Of a DNA stretch of 52,500 nt, positions 19,746 through 29,331 are shown in pieces. Source of the DNA: Symbiodinium natans. Its lineage: Eukaryota > Sar > Dinophyceae > Suessiales > Symbiodiniaceae. The notes below the pieces were generated by a model, which was not told the origin of the DNA, searched no databases, and worked only from the letters and a program-made list of their open reading frames with translations. The stretch covers positions 145,001 to 197,500 of the forward strand of contig CAJNDS010002582.1 in NCBI GenBank assembly GCA_905221605.1, in the 5' to 3' direction. A program made the translations under genes and the position numbers. Numbering within the stretch: position 1 is the first letter of the stretch; each line of letters starts with the position of its first letter.

Positions 19746-20242
19746 GGGGGGTTTCTAGGATTTTGAGTGCGCAAGTTGGTCTTTTCAATTTGAAATCGGC
19801 TCGATGGCGTGGTGATGGGCATGGATTTGGCAAGTTGTTCCGGCCGTGATGAACAGCGAGGGCTTAAGTGGGCTAGGGTGTTTGTAGAGTTGTTTCGGGT
19901 TTAGGGTTTACGGAGGGTGTAGGGTTAAAGCTCTGATGGGCTTCTTCGTCATTGGATTCTCTTCACATGTGGTGAACAGTAGCCTTAAATTTGCCCCGAA
20001 GCTCCGCATCCTCAATTGTGAACTGTCTAAATGAACGTCCCTCCCTGGGTACCTGCCCGAAGGAGTTCTCATGATCAGATCTCAGCGTAATTTATCAGGT
20101 TTTTACGTGAAGGAGTTCATGTGGGGTAGGTAGCTAGGGAACCTTGGAAAAGTTTAGGGAGCCTTATAGGGACTAGTGGGGAGTGCTAGGGAACCCTGGG
20201 TTACATACCCCCCTTGAACCCCCCTGCCCTTAAGAACCCTAT

Positions 20243-20344
20243 GGTCACTTCTCTCAAAATCGGTCCCTTTTTGGGGGTCCTGATTATAAGGCGGCCCCTC
20301 TTATTTAGGGTGCCCCCAAAAGGGACCCTCATTTGAGAATTGAC
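20243..20344. mobile_element. MITE family L copy
   Basis: GTCACTTCTCTCAAAATCGG … GGGACCCTCATTTGAGAATTGAC, directly left of a family E copy. Confidence 0.82.
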
Positions 20345-20347
20345 TCT

Positions 20348-20455
20348 ATACTAGGACCGGGAGTAGACACTTTTTTCCTTTTTTGTTCCCTTATAATCCC
20401 CTTAAAACCCCAAAAGGGTACCCTTTTTATTCCTAGGTACTCCCGGGTCTAGTAT
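20348..20455. mobile_element. MITE family E copy
   Basis: TATACTAGGACCGGGAGTA … TACTCCCGGGTCTAGTATA. Confidence 0.87.
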
Positions 20456-20479
20456 AAGTACTTCTCCAGGCTGTCGCCC

Positions 20480-20542
20480 TAAACCCTACACCCTAAACCC
20501 TGAACCCTACACCCTACACCCTAAACCCTAAACCCTAGACCC
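20480..20542 (-). repeat. CCCTAAA array flanked by a 27-bp duplication
   Basis: About nine units, several CCCTACA. The sequence on its left (20,453-20,479) is repeated on its right (20,543-20,569). Confidence 0.9.
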
Positions 20543-20559
20543 AATAAGTACTTTTTTAG

Positions 20560-20650
20560 GCTGTCGCCCGATGGGAACTTCCTGATCCAGCGTGGCCACG
20601 TGGAGGAAGGGCGTTTGGCGACTTCGGCGGCAAAAAACCACTGCTTGTAA
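20560..20650 (+). CDS. Exon-like island beside duplicated acceptor
   Basis: After CTTTTTTAG the frame reads LSPDGNFLIQRGHVEEGRLA and ends at TAA. The acceptor and the first exon bases are also present in a second copy on the other side of the telomeric array at 20,480-20,542. Confidence 0.33.
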
Positions 20651-20672
20651 TGGCTCTCGATATACGAAATTG

Positions 20673-20878
20673 CACCCCCAAAACCTAAACCCTAAACCCT
20701 TAACCCTTAAACCCTAAACCCTAAACCCTAAACCGAGAAGTGTACAAAAAAAACCCTAAACCCTAAACCCTAAACCCTAAACCCTAAACCCTAAACCCTA
20801 AACCCTAAACCCTAAACCCTAAACCCTAAACCCTAAACCCTAAACCCAAACCCTAAACCCCAACCATAAACCCCAATA
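20673..20878 (-). repeat. Two long CCCTAAA arrays
   Basis: A run at 20,683-20,733 and about seventeen units at 20,753-20,878, separated by about 20 bp. Confidence 0.96.
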
Positions 20879-20979
20879 GCAACAGGAAGAGTAGATCTGC
20901 AACTTCCGGAATTTTCCCACACACCATCCCATAGATCAGGGCCCCCAGAGGGAACCAAAACCCCTGAAACCCAAAAGGT

Positions 20980-21052
20980 TTTAGGGTTTAGGGTTTAGGG
21001 TTTCGGGTTTAGGGTTTAGGGTTTCGGGTTTCGGGTTTAGGGGTAGGGGTTT
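20980..21052 (+). repeat. TTTAGGG/TTTCGGG array
   Basis: Ten units with repeated TTTCGGG variants. Confidence 0.92.
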
Positions 21053-21295
21053 ACTCATTCTTGGTATCAGGGTTTAGGGTTTTTCTCAGATTTATCCAAA
21101 ATATTAGGAGCCGCCTTTTAATGGTAGCCCTAAAAGAGACCATAATTTGGAGAATCCCTCATGTAAAGTGCTGTAGACCCTAAACCCGAAACCTTCGAGC
21201 AGGTGTTTCCTTGACCCATTTTCATGTGCGCATCTAATTTCCGGAAGGTGAAGACCCTCTCACCAGCAAAACTCTCTCTTTTGTGGCGGGAGTTT

Positions 21296-21387
21296 ACCTA
21301 AAGGCTCCTATGTAGTACTTTTTTGGGGTAGTATACCAAAATCCCCTTTAACTAACCCAGAAAGGAACTAAATTGGAGCCTTCAGGT
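21296..21387. mobile_element. MITE family B copy
   Basis: ACCTAAAGGCTCCTATGTAG … TTGGAGCCTTCAGGT. Confidence 0.85.
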
Positions 21388-21621
21388 AGGGTTCAGGGTG
21401 AGGTCTGAGTTGCGTGCTCTTCGGAGCTTCTATCATGTATTCCAGGTGTACTTTCGGTTGCCAAGGAACAGGTCCCAGTATTAGCACCAACCCCCCAGGG
21501 TCTAAGTTCTGGGGACCACGAACGCAGAGGGTTGCAACGTTTTGTGCCAACTTCCTCCCATTGGGACCTTCCCACAGACACTCCGACAGCTTCTAGGTTT
21601 AGGGTTTAGGGTTTAGGGTTT

Positions 21622-21715
21622 ACCTGAAGGCTTCCATGTAGTACCTTTTTGTGGTAGTATACAAAAATCCCCTATTTCTATAACCCGAAAAGGAACTACA
21701 TTGGAGCCTTCAGGT
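21622..21715. mobile_element. MITE family B copy
   Basis: ACCTGAAGGCTTCCATGTAG … TTGGAGCCTTCAGGT, 235 bp from the previous copy. Confidence 0.85.
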
Positions 21716-21900
21716 AGGGTGTTTGTCGGGTTTCAGAAATTCTCCTCTGAAGCGGTATTTTAACTTGAAGTACGGATGACTTTAGGTCGACTTGCGCAGA
21801 GCCCTACACCCTAAACCCTAAACTCTAAATTCCCAAACCCTAAACTCTAAAGCCCAAGCCCTAAACCCTAAACCCTGAACGCTAAACGCAAACCCTTTAG

Positions 21901-22018
21901 GGGATCGTTGAGGCGGACTCCCCGTACCACCGGCAGATCTCGGCGTACTTCGTCCATCAGCTGGCGCCGCCAAGCGTGAAGGCACGACCTCTTGGCGCTT
22001 TGGTGTTCAGGGGTTCGG
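21901..22018 (+). CDS. Exon-like island with strong coding look
   Basis: After CCCTTTAG the frame gives GIVEADSPYHRQISAYFVHQ and then a Pro/Leu-rich part (39 codons), ending at CGG|GTTTAGGG. No family is recognised. It is among the most protein-like islands of the window. Confidence 0.38.
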
Positions 22019-22150
22019 GTTTAGGGTTTAGGGTTTAGGGTTTAGGGTTCAGGTTTTTCTGGGGGGGATTGCCTTGACAAGGCCTGAAACCTAAAAGCCG
22101 CAGGCTCCCCCCCAAGACCTAGGTAGAGCTCAGGTCTTCAGACCGCCACT

Positions 22151-22205
22151 GTAGGACCCAGAATAGGCCCTTATTCCCTTTTTTTAGGGTGGAAAAAAAC
22201 CCTTT
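22151..22205. mobile_element. MITE family E, left half only
   Basis: TAGGACCCAGAATAGGCCC then a T-tract; no right arm. Confidence 0.6.
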
Positions 22206-22352
22206 AAACCAAATGTGCAACCTGCGGTAAGGAGCGGCCTCCCGAACCCCGAGCCACTATCAAAGAAGGCGGTGGGGGCATGAGGGCTATGAGAAAAGGG
22301 TTAGACGGGATTTTTGCACCACTAGTCCCTAAACCCTAAACCTTAAACCAGA

Positions 22353-22445
22353 GCACGTCCGATGCTGGGTCTCGGGCACAACTTCGCACTCGGCTGGGCG
22401 TGTCTTTTGTCACTAGCGATTGGGCATCTTGCCTTGTTCTTGGCA
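22353..22445 (+). CDS. Exon-like island encoding a hydrophobic helix
   Basis: Thirty-one codons contain LGHNFALGWACLLSLAIGHL, which would make one membrane helix. The donor is a canonical GTGAGT at 22,446, phase 0. The 2.8 kb composite element begins 55 nt downstream, within the putative intron. Confidence 0.35.
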
Positions 22446-22690
22446 GTGAGTTTTGGGATGTCTTAGAGTTTAGGCTTTAGGGTTTAGGGCTAGTGACTGG
22501 CTGGTTCTTAGTAGGGAATGAGGGAATGAGTATCCGATATAATCCCTTAAAGGGTATATATATATATATGCTACCCCCCCCATGGACCTACCAATTTCCT
22601 TTGTTTTGCTGGTGTGTGTTTGGCATGTGTCCGAATTTTGTTGGTGTGTGTGTGTGTGGCACGTGTCTGAGCCAGATGCCCCGGGCAGAG

Positions 22691-23968
22691 AGATGACTTG
22701 GGAATTTAAGGAATTTAAAGAATTTAAAGAGGCCTAAATTCTTTAAATTCCTTAAATTCCTAAATTAGCCCTAATTTAGGAATTTAAGGAATTTAAGGAC
22801 TTTAAAAAATTTCAATTTACGGCCCAGAACCAATTTACTTTAATTTAGGAATTTAAGGAATTTAAAGAATTTAAAGAGGCCTAAATTCTTTAAATTCCTT
22901 AAACTCCTAAATTCAATTAAATTGGTTCTGGGCCGTAAATTGAAATTTTTTAAATTCCTTAGATTCCTTAGATTCCTTAGATTCCTTAAATTCCTTAAAT
23001 TCCTTAAATTCCGTAAATTCCTTAAATTCCTTAAATTCCTTAAATTCCTTAAATTCCTATATTAGGGCTAATTTAGGATTTAAGGAATTTAAAGAGTTTA
23101 GGCCTCTTGAAATTCTTTAAATTCCTTAAATTCCAAAATTAATCCCTAATTTAGGAATTTAAGGAATTTTCGGAATTTAAGGAATTTATAAAATTTAAAA
23201 TTAGGGCCCAGAACCAATTTAATTTAATTTAGGAAATTAAGGAATTTAAAGAATTTAAAGAATTTAAAGAGGCCTAAAGAGGCCTAAATTCTTTAAATTC
23301 CTTAAATTCCTAAATTAGCCCTAATTTAGGAATTTAAGGAATTTAAAGAATTTAAAGAGGCCGAAATTCTTTAAATTCCTTAAATTCCTATATTAAATTA
23401 AATTGGTTCTGGGCCGTAATTTAAAATTTTATAAACTCCTTAAATTCCTGAAATTCCTTAAATTCCTAAATTAGGGCTAATTTAGGAATTTAAGGAATTT
23501 AAAGCCTAAATTCTTTAAATTCCTTAAATTCCTAAATTAGCCCTAATTTAGGAATTTAAGGAATTTCAGGAATTTAAGGACTTTAAAAAATTTCAATTTA
23601 CGGCCCAGAACCAATTTAATTTAATTTAGGAATTTAAGGAATTTAAGGAATTTAAAGAATTTAAAGAGGCCTAAATTCTTTTAATTCCTTAAAATCCTAA
23701 ATTAGCCCTAATTTAGGAATTTAAGGAATTTAAGGAATTCAAGGAATTTAAAAAATTTTAAATTAGGGCCCAGAACCAATTCAATTTAATGTAGGAATTT
23801 AAGGAATTTAAAGAATTTAAAGAGGCCTAAATTCTTTAAATTCCTTAAATTCCAAAATGAAACCCTAATTTAGGAATTTAAGGAATTTTAGGAATTTAAG
23901 GAATTTATAAAATTCAAAATTAGGGCCCAGAACCAATTTAATTCAATTTAGGAATTTAAGGAATTTAA
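22691..23968. repeat. AATTTAAGG satellite with inverted blocks
   Basis: About 1.28 kb of AATTTAAGGAATTTAAAG-type units in both orientations. A GGCCCAGAACCAATTTAA box appears forward at 22,821, 23,205, 23,602, 23,767 and 23,923, and inverted at 22,924 and 23,404. Adjacent opposite blocks form long palindromes around GAGGCCTAAATTC. Confidence 0.93.
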
Positions 23969-24167
23969 AAGCAGAAAGTACGCGCATGACGGCTCTGCAG
24001 GATTCCATTTTTTGTGGATCGATGAAGTCTCCGAAACCTACATGGCGGCTCAGTGAGATCGATTGGCCTTGGGTACCAAAAGGTGGCACATGCAGATCAC
24101 ATGGTGTGCGACATTATATATGACTATGGCTCTAGATCAAGAAAATTTATATAAAACATGGGTAGGG

Positions 24168-25200
24168 GTTCAAAAACTTGGGTAAAACCAATGTTTTGGA
24201 GAGGCCACCTTCAAGAAACATTGGTAAAACCAATGTTTTTGAACCCCTACCTTCAAAAAACATTGGTTTTACCGATGTTTTTGGAGCCCATGCTCACGAA
24301 ACATCGCAAAAACCAATAAAAACCATAAAAACCATGATTTTTCAAACTACTCGGAGACCCCAAGCCTATAGTTTGGAAAATCATGGTTTTTATGGTTTTT
24401 ATTGGTTTTTGCGATGTTTCGTGAGCATGGGCTCAAAAAACATCGGTAAAACCAATGTTTTTTGACGGTAGGGGTTCAAAAACATCGGTAAAACCAATGT
24501 TTTGGAGAGGCCACCTTCAAAAAACATCGGTAAAACCAATGTTTTTGGAGCCCCTGCTCAGGAAACATCGCAAAAACCAATAAAAACCATAAAAACCATG
24601 AATTTTCAAACTACTCGGAGACCCAAGCCTATAGTTTGGAAAATCATGGTTTTTATGGTTTTTATTGTTTTTTGCGATGTTTCCTGAGCAGGGGCTCCAA
24701 AAACATTGGTTTTACCGATGTTTTTTGAAGGTAGGGGTTCAAAAACATTGGTAAAACCAATGTTTTGGAGAGGCCACCTTCAAAAAACATCGGTAAAACC
24801 AATGTTTTTGGAGCCCCTGCTCAGGAAACATCGCAAAAACCAATAAAAACCATAAAAACCATGAATTTTCAAACTACTCGGAAACCCAAGCCTATAGTTT
24901 GGAAAATCATTTTTTTTATGGTTTTTATTGGTTTTTGCGATGTTTCGTGAGCATGGGCTCAAAAAACATCGGTAAAACCAATGTTTTTTGAAGGTAGGGG
25001 TTCAAAAACATTGGTAAAACCAATGTTTTGGAGAAGCTTGTGTCTCCGAGTAGTTTGGAAAATCATGGTTTTTATGGTTTTTATTGGTTTTTGCGATGTT
25101 TCGTGAGCATGGGCTCCAAAAACATCGGTAAAACCAATGTTTTTTGAAGGTAGGGGTTCAAAAACATTGGTAAAACCAATGTTTTGGAGAAGCCACCCTT
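24168..25200. repeat. Four tandem hairpin units
   Basis: The marker GTTTTGGAGA recurs at 24,193, 24,500, 24,762, 25,024 and 25,181 (spacings 307, 262, 262, 157). Units one to three contain two arms of about 75 bp around CTACTCGGAGACC…CCTATAG; unit four lacks its left arm. Boxes AAACATCGGTAAAACCAATG punctuate the units. The 60-100 codon frames here (KNIGKTNVF repeats) are read from palindromic repeat and are not genes. Confidence 0.92.
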
Positions 25201-25608
25201 TTTTGAAACATCGGTCAAGCCGAGGTTTCAAAAACAAGGTAGGTCCATGGGGGGGGGGTACCATATATATATATATATATGGCCCTCATTCCCTCATTCC
25301 CTACTAAGAACCAGGGGGGTGAGTTTTGGGAAGTCGGTCTATCTCTTTAAGGGTAACAGAGGCGGATGTTGGGTGCCTATAATTCCCTAACTCGAGACGC
25401 GGTTTCTATCTGACACAGTCATCCAGTTCCCATGCAAGGTGCCAGATCACGAAACTTTGTTTCCCTCACTTAATTAAGCTCCAAGCTACATGTCTTTGTG
25501 GTACTTTACTGTAACTTTAGATCCTTACCCTTTTTGGGTTAGTTGGGTTTCTTAATAAGGCAGCTAAAAGTTTAAATTTTTAACTACCCTCCTGAGTGCA
25601 GCCAAGAT

Positions 25609-25917
25609 TTGGCTCCTGTAGTGTTAGATCAGCAGCCAGCCAGCTGCTTCCTTGACACTTGTCCAGAGGGTTTCAGGGCTCAAGACTGGGGTCTTCGGCC
25701 TCTGTCTCGTGCCCGAAGCTGCATGAGACGTTCTACATCATCACTGTACTGCAGACCCCTACGAAGGGCCCAACTTTCCGGACCAGTCCCCCATGTGACA
25801 TGCAGGTTCTCAAGCGCTTGCATTTCGTCGTGTCTAGCGACTCACGCTGCCACGACAAGGGCCGCAGCGGATGCAGCGAGGCAGGCTTTCTTTCAGGGTG
25901 TGGGGCTTAGGGTTTAG
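25609..25917 (+). CDS. Possible exon, frame uncertain
   Basis: Two + frames are open over about 250 nt. One contains LHETFYIITVLQTPTKGPTF, the other an Ala-rich tail that runs into a TTTAGGG array. Composition is GC-rich compared with the flanks. No family is recognised. Confidence 0.25.
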   Translation: MAPVVLDQQPASCFLDTCPEGFRAQDWGLRPLSRARSCMRRSTSSLYCRPLRRAQLSGPVPHVTCRFSSACISSCLATHAATTRAAADAARQAFFQGVGLRV

Positions 25918-26174
25918 GGTTTGGGGTTTAGGGTTTAGGGTTTAGGGTTTTATTAAGGGTTTTGGGAGGCTCTTGGCATTGAGAATGTTATGTCGTGTAC
26001 ATTACATATGCACATATGATAGGGTCCTGGGATTCCTCCCCGTGGGCTTTCAGCATCCTCAGCCGGGAGAGCGGTTGGCCGATAATTCGGTGCAAGAGCC
26101 CCAACTTCTGTCCCTTGCGCCAAGTCCGATTTGCTTGACATCCTGTCAGGTCGTTTTGTTGAAGGTGGTGTGTT

Positions 26175-26335
26175 GGTGCCCCCTAAATCCTTCTAAATCC
26201 CCCCAAAAAGCCCTCTAAACCCCCTCTAAGCCCCCCCTAAACCCCCCCAAAAAGCCCTCTAAATCCCCCCAAAAAGCCCTCTAAACCCCCCGTAAACCCC
26301 CCGTAAACCCCCCAGTAAGCCCCCCTAAACCCCCC
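26175..26335 (-). repeat. CCCCCTAAA-type degenerate array
   Basis: Long units such as CCCCCCAAAAAGCCCTCTAAA repeat three times. Clearly derived from CCCTAAA but with a longer period. Confidence 0.8.
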
Positions 26336-26369
26336 AAAAAACTGAGTTTGCAAGGGGCCGCGAGATGCT

Positions 26370-26470
26370 GCCTAAACCCTAAACCCTAAACCCTAAACCC
26401 TAAACCATGCCGCCCTAAACCCTAAACCCTAAACCCTAAACCCTTAACCCTAAACCCTAAACCCTAAACC
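26370..26470 (-). repeat. CCCTAAA arrays
   Basis: Two blocks separated by CATGCCG. Confidence 0.94.
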
Positions 26471-26472
26471 CT

Positions 26473-26547
26473 TTTATCATTGAGCAACTGCCCGGCCTCA
26501 TGAACCCGGTGCCTCCCTCAAAGACCCTCAAGGCAGCCCAAGCCTAG
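26473..26547 (+). CDS. Exon-like island with stop
   Basis: Directly after a CCCTAAA array the frame reads FIIEQLPGLMNPVPPSKTLK and ends at TAG. Product unknown. Confidence 0.27.
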   Translation, partial: FIIEQLPGLMNPVPPSKTLKAAQA

Positions 26548-26574
26548 AACCCTCTGTAGGCTTTCTTGGCTTCA

Positions 26575-26700
26575 CATAGCCCCTATAGGGCCCTATAGGA
26601 GGGTTTAGGGTTTAGGGTTTAGGGTTTAGGGTTTAGGGTCTAGGGTTTAACAGGGCCCTATAGGGCCCTATAGGCCCTATTGGGCCCTATAGGGCCCCCT
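26575..26700. repeat. CCCTATAGGG palindromes around a TTTAGGG array
   Basis: GGCCCTATAGG units lie on both sides of a six-unit TTTAGGG array (26,602-26,648), like an array inserted in the middle of a palindrome. Confidence 0.85.
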
Positions 26701-26711
26701 AAGCCCTGCAG

Positions 26712-26814
26712 ATGACCTGCAAGTCCGCGGTTCAGGTGCGCTGGGATCCCTCGAACCCAGCCACGCTGCGGTGGACGGAGAGCTCCTTCCAGCCCACTCG
26801 TCTTCAAAGCAGAG
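26712..26814 (+). CDS. Exon-like island abutting a MITE
   Basis: After CCCTGCAG an open frame starts with ATG and contains KSAVQVRWDPSNPATLRW. It ends at AGAG|GTTGGGAATG, where the family A hairpin element starts, so the element would supply the GT donor. Product unknown. Confidence 0.33.
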
Positions 26815-26815
26815 G

Positions 26816-26985
26816 TTGGGAATGTTCCCCCTTGATACTAGGACCGGGAGTAGGCCCCTTTTTCCTTTTTTTAGGGTTGGGGTTCCCTTATAATCCCTTT
26901 AAAACCGAAAAGGGTACACTTTTTATTCCTAGGTTACTCCCGGGTCTAGTATACTAGTCCTTAATAGGGATTATTAGTACGGCGT
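26816..26985. mobile_element. MITE family A interrupted by family E
   Basis: The left half of A (TTGGGAATGTTCCCCCTTGA) is followed by a complete family E element (26,838-26,955), after which A-like DNA (TAGTCCTTAATAGGGATTA) resumes. This dates E after A. Confidence 0.82.
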
Positions 26986-26987
26986 CT

Positions 26988-27110
26988 CAGGACTGAGCAC
27001 CGTCTTCCACGACACCCCAAGTACCCTAGTTACACCCCTTCTAGAACAATCTCTAAGGTTGAACAAACTCCTTCTACTCTAAACCCTAAAGTAGGGTAGA
27101 CATGCTAAAC
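26988..27110 (+). CDS. Exon-like island downstream of MITE A
   Basis: A Pro/Ser-rich frame contains TEHRLPRHPKYPSYTPSRTI. It ends in telomere-like sequence and TAG. Product unknown. Confidence 0.22.
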
Positions 27111-27507
27111 ATCTTGTAAGCTTGAATAACAACCTCCCTTAGAGCCAAAAAAGCGTCCTCCCCTGCGTAACACTGGGTTTTGCAGTACTGTACGTTAGTG
27201 CTTTGTTTTGGTTCTGGGCTCCCATTATAGCTACTTATACCTGTTTCGGTTTAGGGGTTTGGGGTTTAGGGTTTAGGGTTTAGGGCTTAGGGCTTAGGGT
27301 TTAGGGTTTAGGGTTTAGTACATACTCTTGTCCAGGGTCTACTCCAAAGTAGGGAACAAGGTCTTGGACCGATGAGCATGGGAAAGTTCAGCGCCGCCAG
27401 GCAGGGATCTCGGGCTTTAGGGTTTAGGGTTTAGGGTCTAGGGGGTTAGAGGTTGGGATGTTCTTCTTTATGTGACAGGGGTTAAGGGTTTGGGTTTCAG
27501 GTTTAGG

Positions 27508-27602
27508 GTTGGGATGCTCCCCCTTATGCTAACAGCTCCTATTTAGGGATTATGGTGCCCACTATGAGAATGACGGTTAGGCATAAGGGGTAACATCCCG
27601 AG
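27508..27602. mobile_element. MITE family A copy
   Basis: TTGGGATGCTCCCCCTTATG … GGGGTAACATCCCGA. A solo left end also lies at 27,453. Confidence 0.8.
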
Positions 27603-27825
27603 TTAGAGGAGGAGCTTAATCCACCCCAAACCCTTAACAACAAAACCTAAACCCTAATCCTCACAAAAAACCCTAGCGAAGCCTAAGCCCTAAGAAACCC
27701 TAAACCCTAAACCCTAACAATGGGGTTAAACATGTCGTTCAGGGTTTAGGTCGATCTCCTTCCCCGTATGGGGCCTGGGGTCTGGGATGAAGCTTCCACG
27801 TTCAAAATGAGGACCTAGGACCCAG

Positions 27826-27936
27826 AGTAGGCCCTTAATCCCCTTTTTTGGGGGGTTTGGGTTCCCTTATGACCCCCTTTAACCCAAACCAGGGCACCCT
27901 TTTAATTCCTAGGTTGCTCTTGCGTCTAGGGACGAA
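27826..27936. mobile_element. MITE family E, diverged
   Basis: CTAGGACCCAGAGTAGGCCC … CCTAGGTTGCTCTTGCGTCTAG. Confidence 0.75.
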
Positions 27937-28211
27937 GCCGAGTACCCTCTTCCCCCTGTAATTAGTGGAACCCTAAACCCGAAACCCGAAACCCTAAACC
28001 CCAAACCAAAATCCTAAGTCCAAAACTTCGATGCAAGGTTCCCATCACCAAGAACAGTCTGAAGTCCTGTTGCAACCCGATAGGCCACGGGGCTTAGGGG
28101 TTTGGGTTTAGGGTTTAGGGCTTAGGGCATAGGGCGGAGGGCTTAGGGCTTAAGGTTTTGGGGGTTTAGGGATTTTATGGGGTTGTGTGGTTCAGGGTTC
28201 AGGGCCATCAG

Positions 28212-28302
28212 GTTCTTGCAAAGTCGCCAGGAGTCGAAGGAAGCCTCCATGGACTTCTCGGTGGGCGCCCACCGGCCGTTCGTCAGCATTTGGAGGAACT
28301 GA
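28212..28302 (+). CDS. Exon-like island with stop
   Basis: After CCATCAG the frame reads FLQSRQESKEASMDFSVGAH and ends at TGA (28,300). The minus strand is also open (part of a 128-codon frame), so strand is uncertain. Confidence 0.25.
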
Positions 28303-28312
28303 CGATACTTGA

Positions 28313-28507
28313 TTGAACCCAGGGCTCTTCGAAGAAAAAATGCGTCAGGAGGTTCAAAGGAAAAGGAGGAGTCAACCGGAAGTGCCCTCAAACACGGCAG
28401 ACTCGTGCCCACTCCTGGAAACAACGAGTCCCCCCATGCCACAGGGGCACTTTCAAGCCCCGAACCAGAATTCCCAGAGAGAAAAAGCTCACAACCAGTT
28501 CTTCTGA
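28313..28507 (+). CDS. Charged ORF, possible linker exon
   Basis: Sixty-four codons, rich in Glu, Lys, Arg, Gln and Pro (GLFEEKMRQEVQRKRRSQPE near the start). Another + frame and the minus strand are open too. Product unknown. Confidence 0.2.
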   Translation: MNPGLFEEKMRQEVQRKRRSQPEVPSNTADSCPLLETTSPPMPQGHFQAPNQNSQREKAHNQFF

Positions 28508-28616
28508 TGTTCCCCTCCAAAATGGGCACTCTTGTGGTCTAAATTCAGAAGCCATCGATGCCAGTTATGTTTCAGGCCTAGGTGCAAAGCTCGCATGCCC
28601 CCAAGCGTTAGGGTAA

Positions 28617-28728
28617 CTTACTGGTGCTTAAGGGAGAGTGGAAGAGTGAATATAGGGACTCTTATAAAGGGATTATATAGGGACCACTATAGGGTTTCAC
28701 TCTTCCACTCTCCCTTGAGCACCAGTAA
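28617..28728. mobile_element. MITE family M (single copy)
   Basis: CTTACTGGTGCTTAAGGGAG … CTCCCTTGAGCACCAGTAAG; arms of about 33 bp, nearly perfect. Confidence 0.85.
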
Positions 28729-28850
28729 GGTAAATAGGCGAGAGGGCTCGGTACTTCGGGGGCCAGTCGCGGATGCAGGAACCTTCAGCCCCAAACTTTA
28801 GGCGTTTAGGGGTTAGGGTTTAGGATTTGTATGAGTGCGGTTCGTGGCGT

Positions 28851-28903
28851 AAACCCTAAACCCTAAACCCTAAACCCTAAACCCTAAACCCTAAACCCTA
28901 AAC
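28851..28903 (-). repeat. CCCTAAA array
   Basis: Seven units, followed within 5 bp by TTTAGGGG units in the opposite sense. Confidence 0.94.
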
Positions 28904-29070
28904 TTTAGGGGTTTTAGGGGTTTGGGGTTTAGGGTTTGTTTGAGTGAAGCTAGTGGCGTCCTCGCGTAAGAGGGGGACGAGTTTCACGTGGCGAGTACGC
29001 AAGGAGCGTGCTGTGAAACCGGGGTGCTGCCTTGCCTGCCTTGCCCGAGCGTGAGCGAACCTAAACCTTG

Positions 29071-29190
29071 GGATGTTCCCCCTTCTACTAACACTCCCTA
29101 AACCCTAAACCCTAACCCAATCGGGACGATAGTACGCCCCATTATAATCCTTATCAAGGACCTGGTAGTATAAGGGGGGAACATCCCAAC
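29071..29190. mobile_element. MITE family A with CCCTAAA inside
   Basis: TTGGGATGTTCCCCCTT … GGGGGGAACATCCCAA with about 20 bp of CCCTAAA between the arms. Confidence 0.85.
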
Positions 29191-29261
29191 TAAAAAAACC
29201 CCTAAACCCTGATTCCTTGCAGCCTAAGTCGCCAAGGAGCCCTCCCCCCCACTCGCGGCAG

Positions 29262-29331
29262 GTCTTTGGTGAATCCGGACCCCGAGAATCGTGATCCGTA
29301 TGCGAACCTACTGCGGGAGAGTGAGGACTAA
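29262..29331 (+). CDS. Terminal exon-like island
   Basis: After CGCGGCAG the frame reads SLVNPDPENRDPYANLLRES and ends at TAA. The acidic composition and splice acceptor look real. Product unknown. Confidence 0.3.

Larger units (their letters stand above)
22501..25314. mobile_element. 2.8 kb composite element with inverted ends
   Basis: The ends are a perfect 30-bp inverted repeat (22,501-22,530 and 25,285-25,314, starting CTGGTTCTTAGTAGGG), followed inward on both sides by a TA microsatellite and TACCCCCCCATGGACCTACC. Inside are an AT-rich satellite (22,691-23,968), about 200 bp of unique DNA and four hairpin units (24,168-25,200). No transposase frame is present. A 13-bp direct repeat GTGAGTTTTGGGA lies just outside both ends. 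Confidence 0.8.

Noticed and set aside
24178-25264. 60-101 codon frames with KNIGKTNVF / KNIGFTDVF repeats on both strands
   Set aside because: They are translations of a tandem palindromic repeat; near-symmetrical peptides appear on both strands and change with repeat boundaries.
28143-28529. 128-codon minus-strand gene
   Set aside because: Part of it (KYRQFLQMLTNGRWAP) looks coding, but the + frame over the same DNA has an acceptor and agrees with the strand bias; left undecided and not called.
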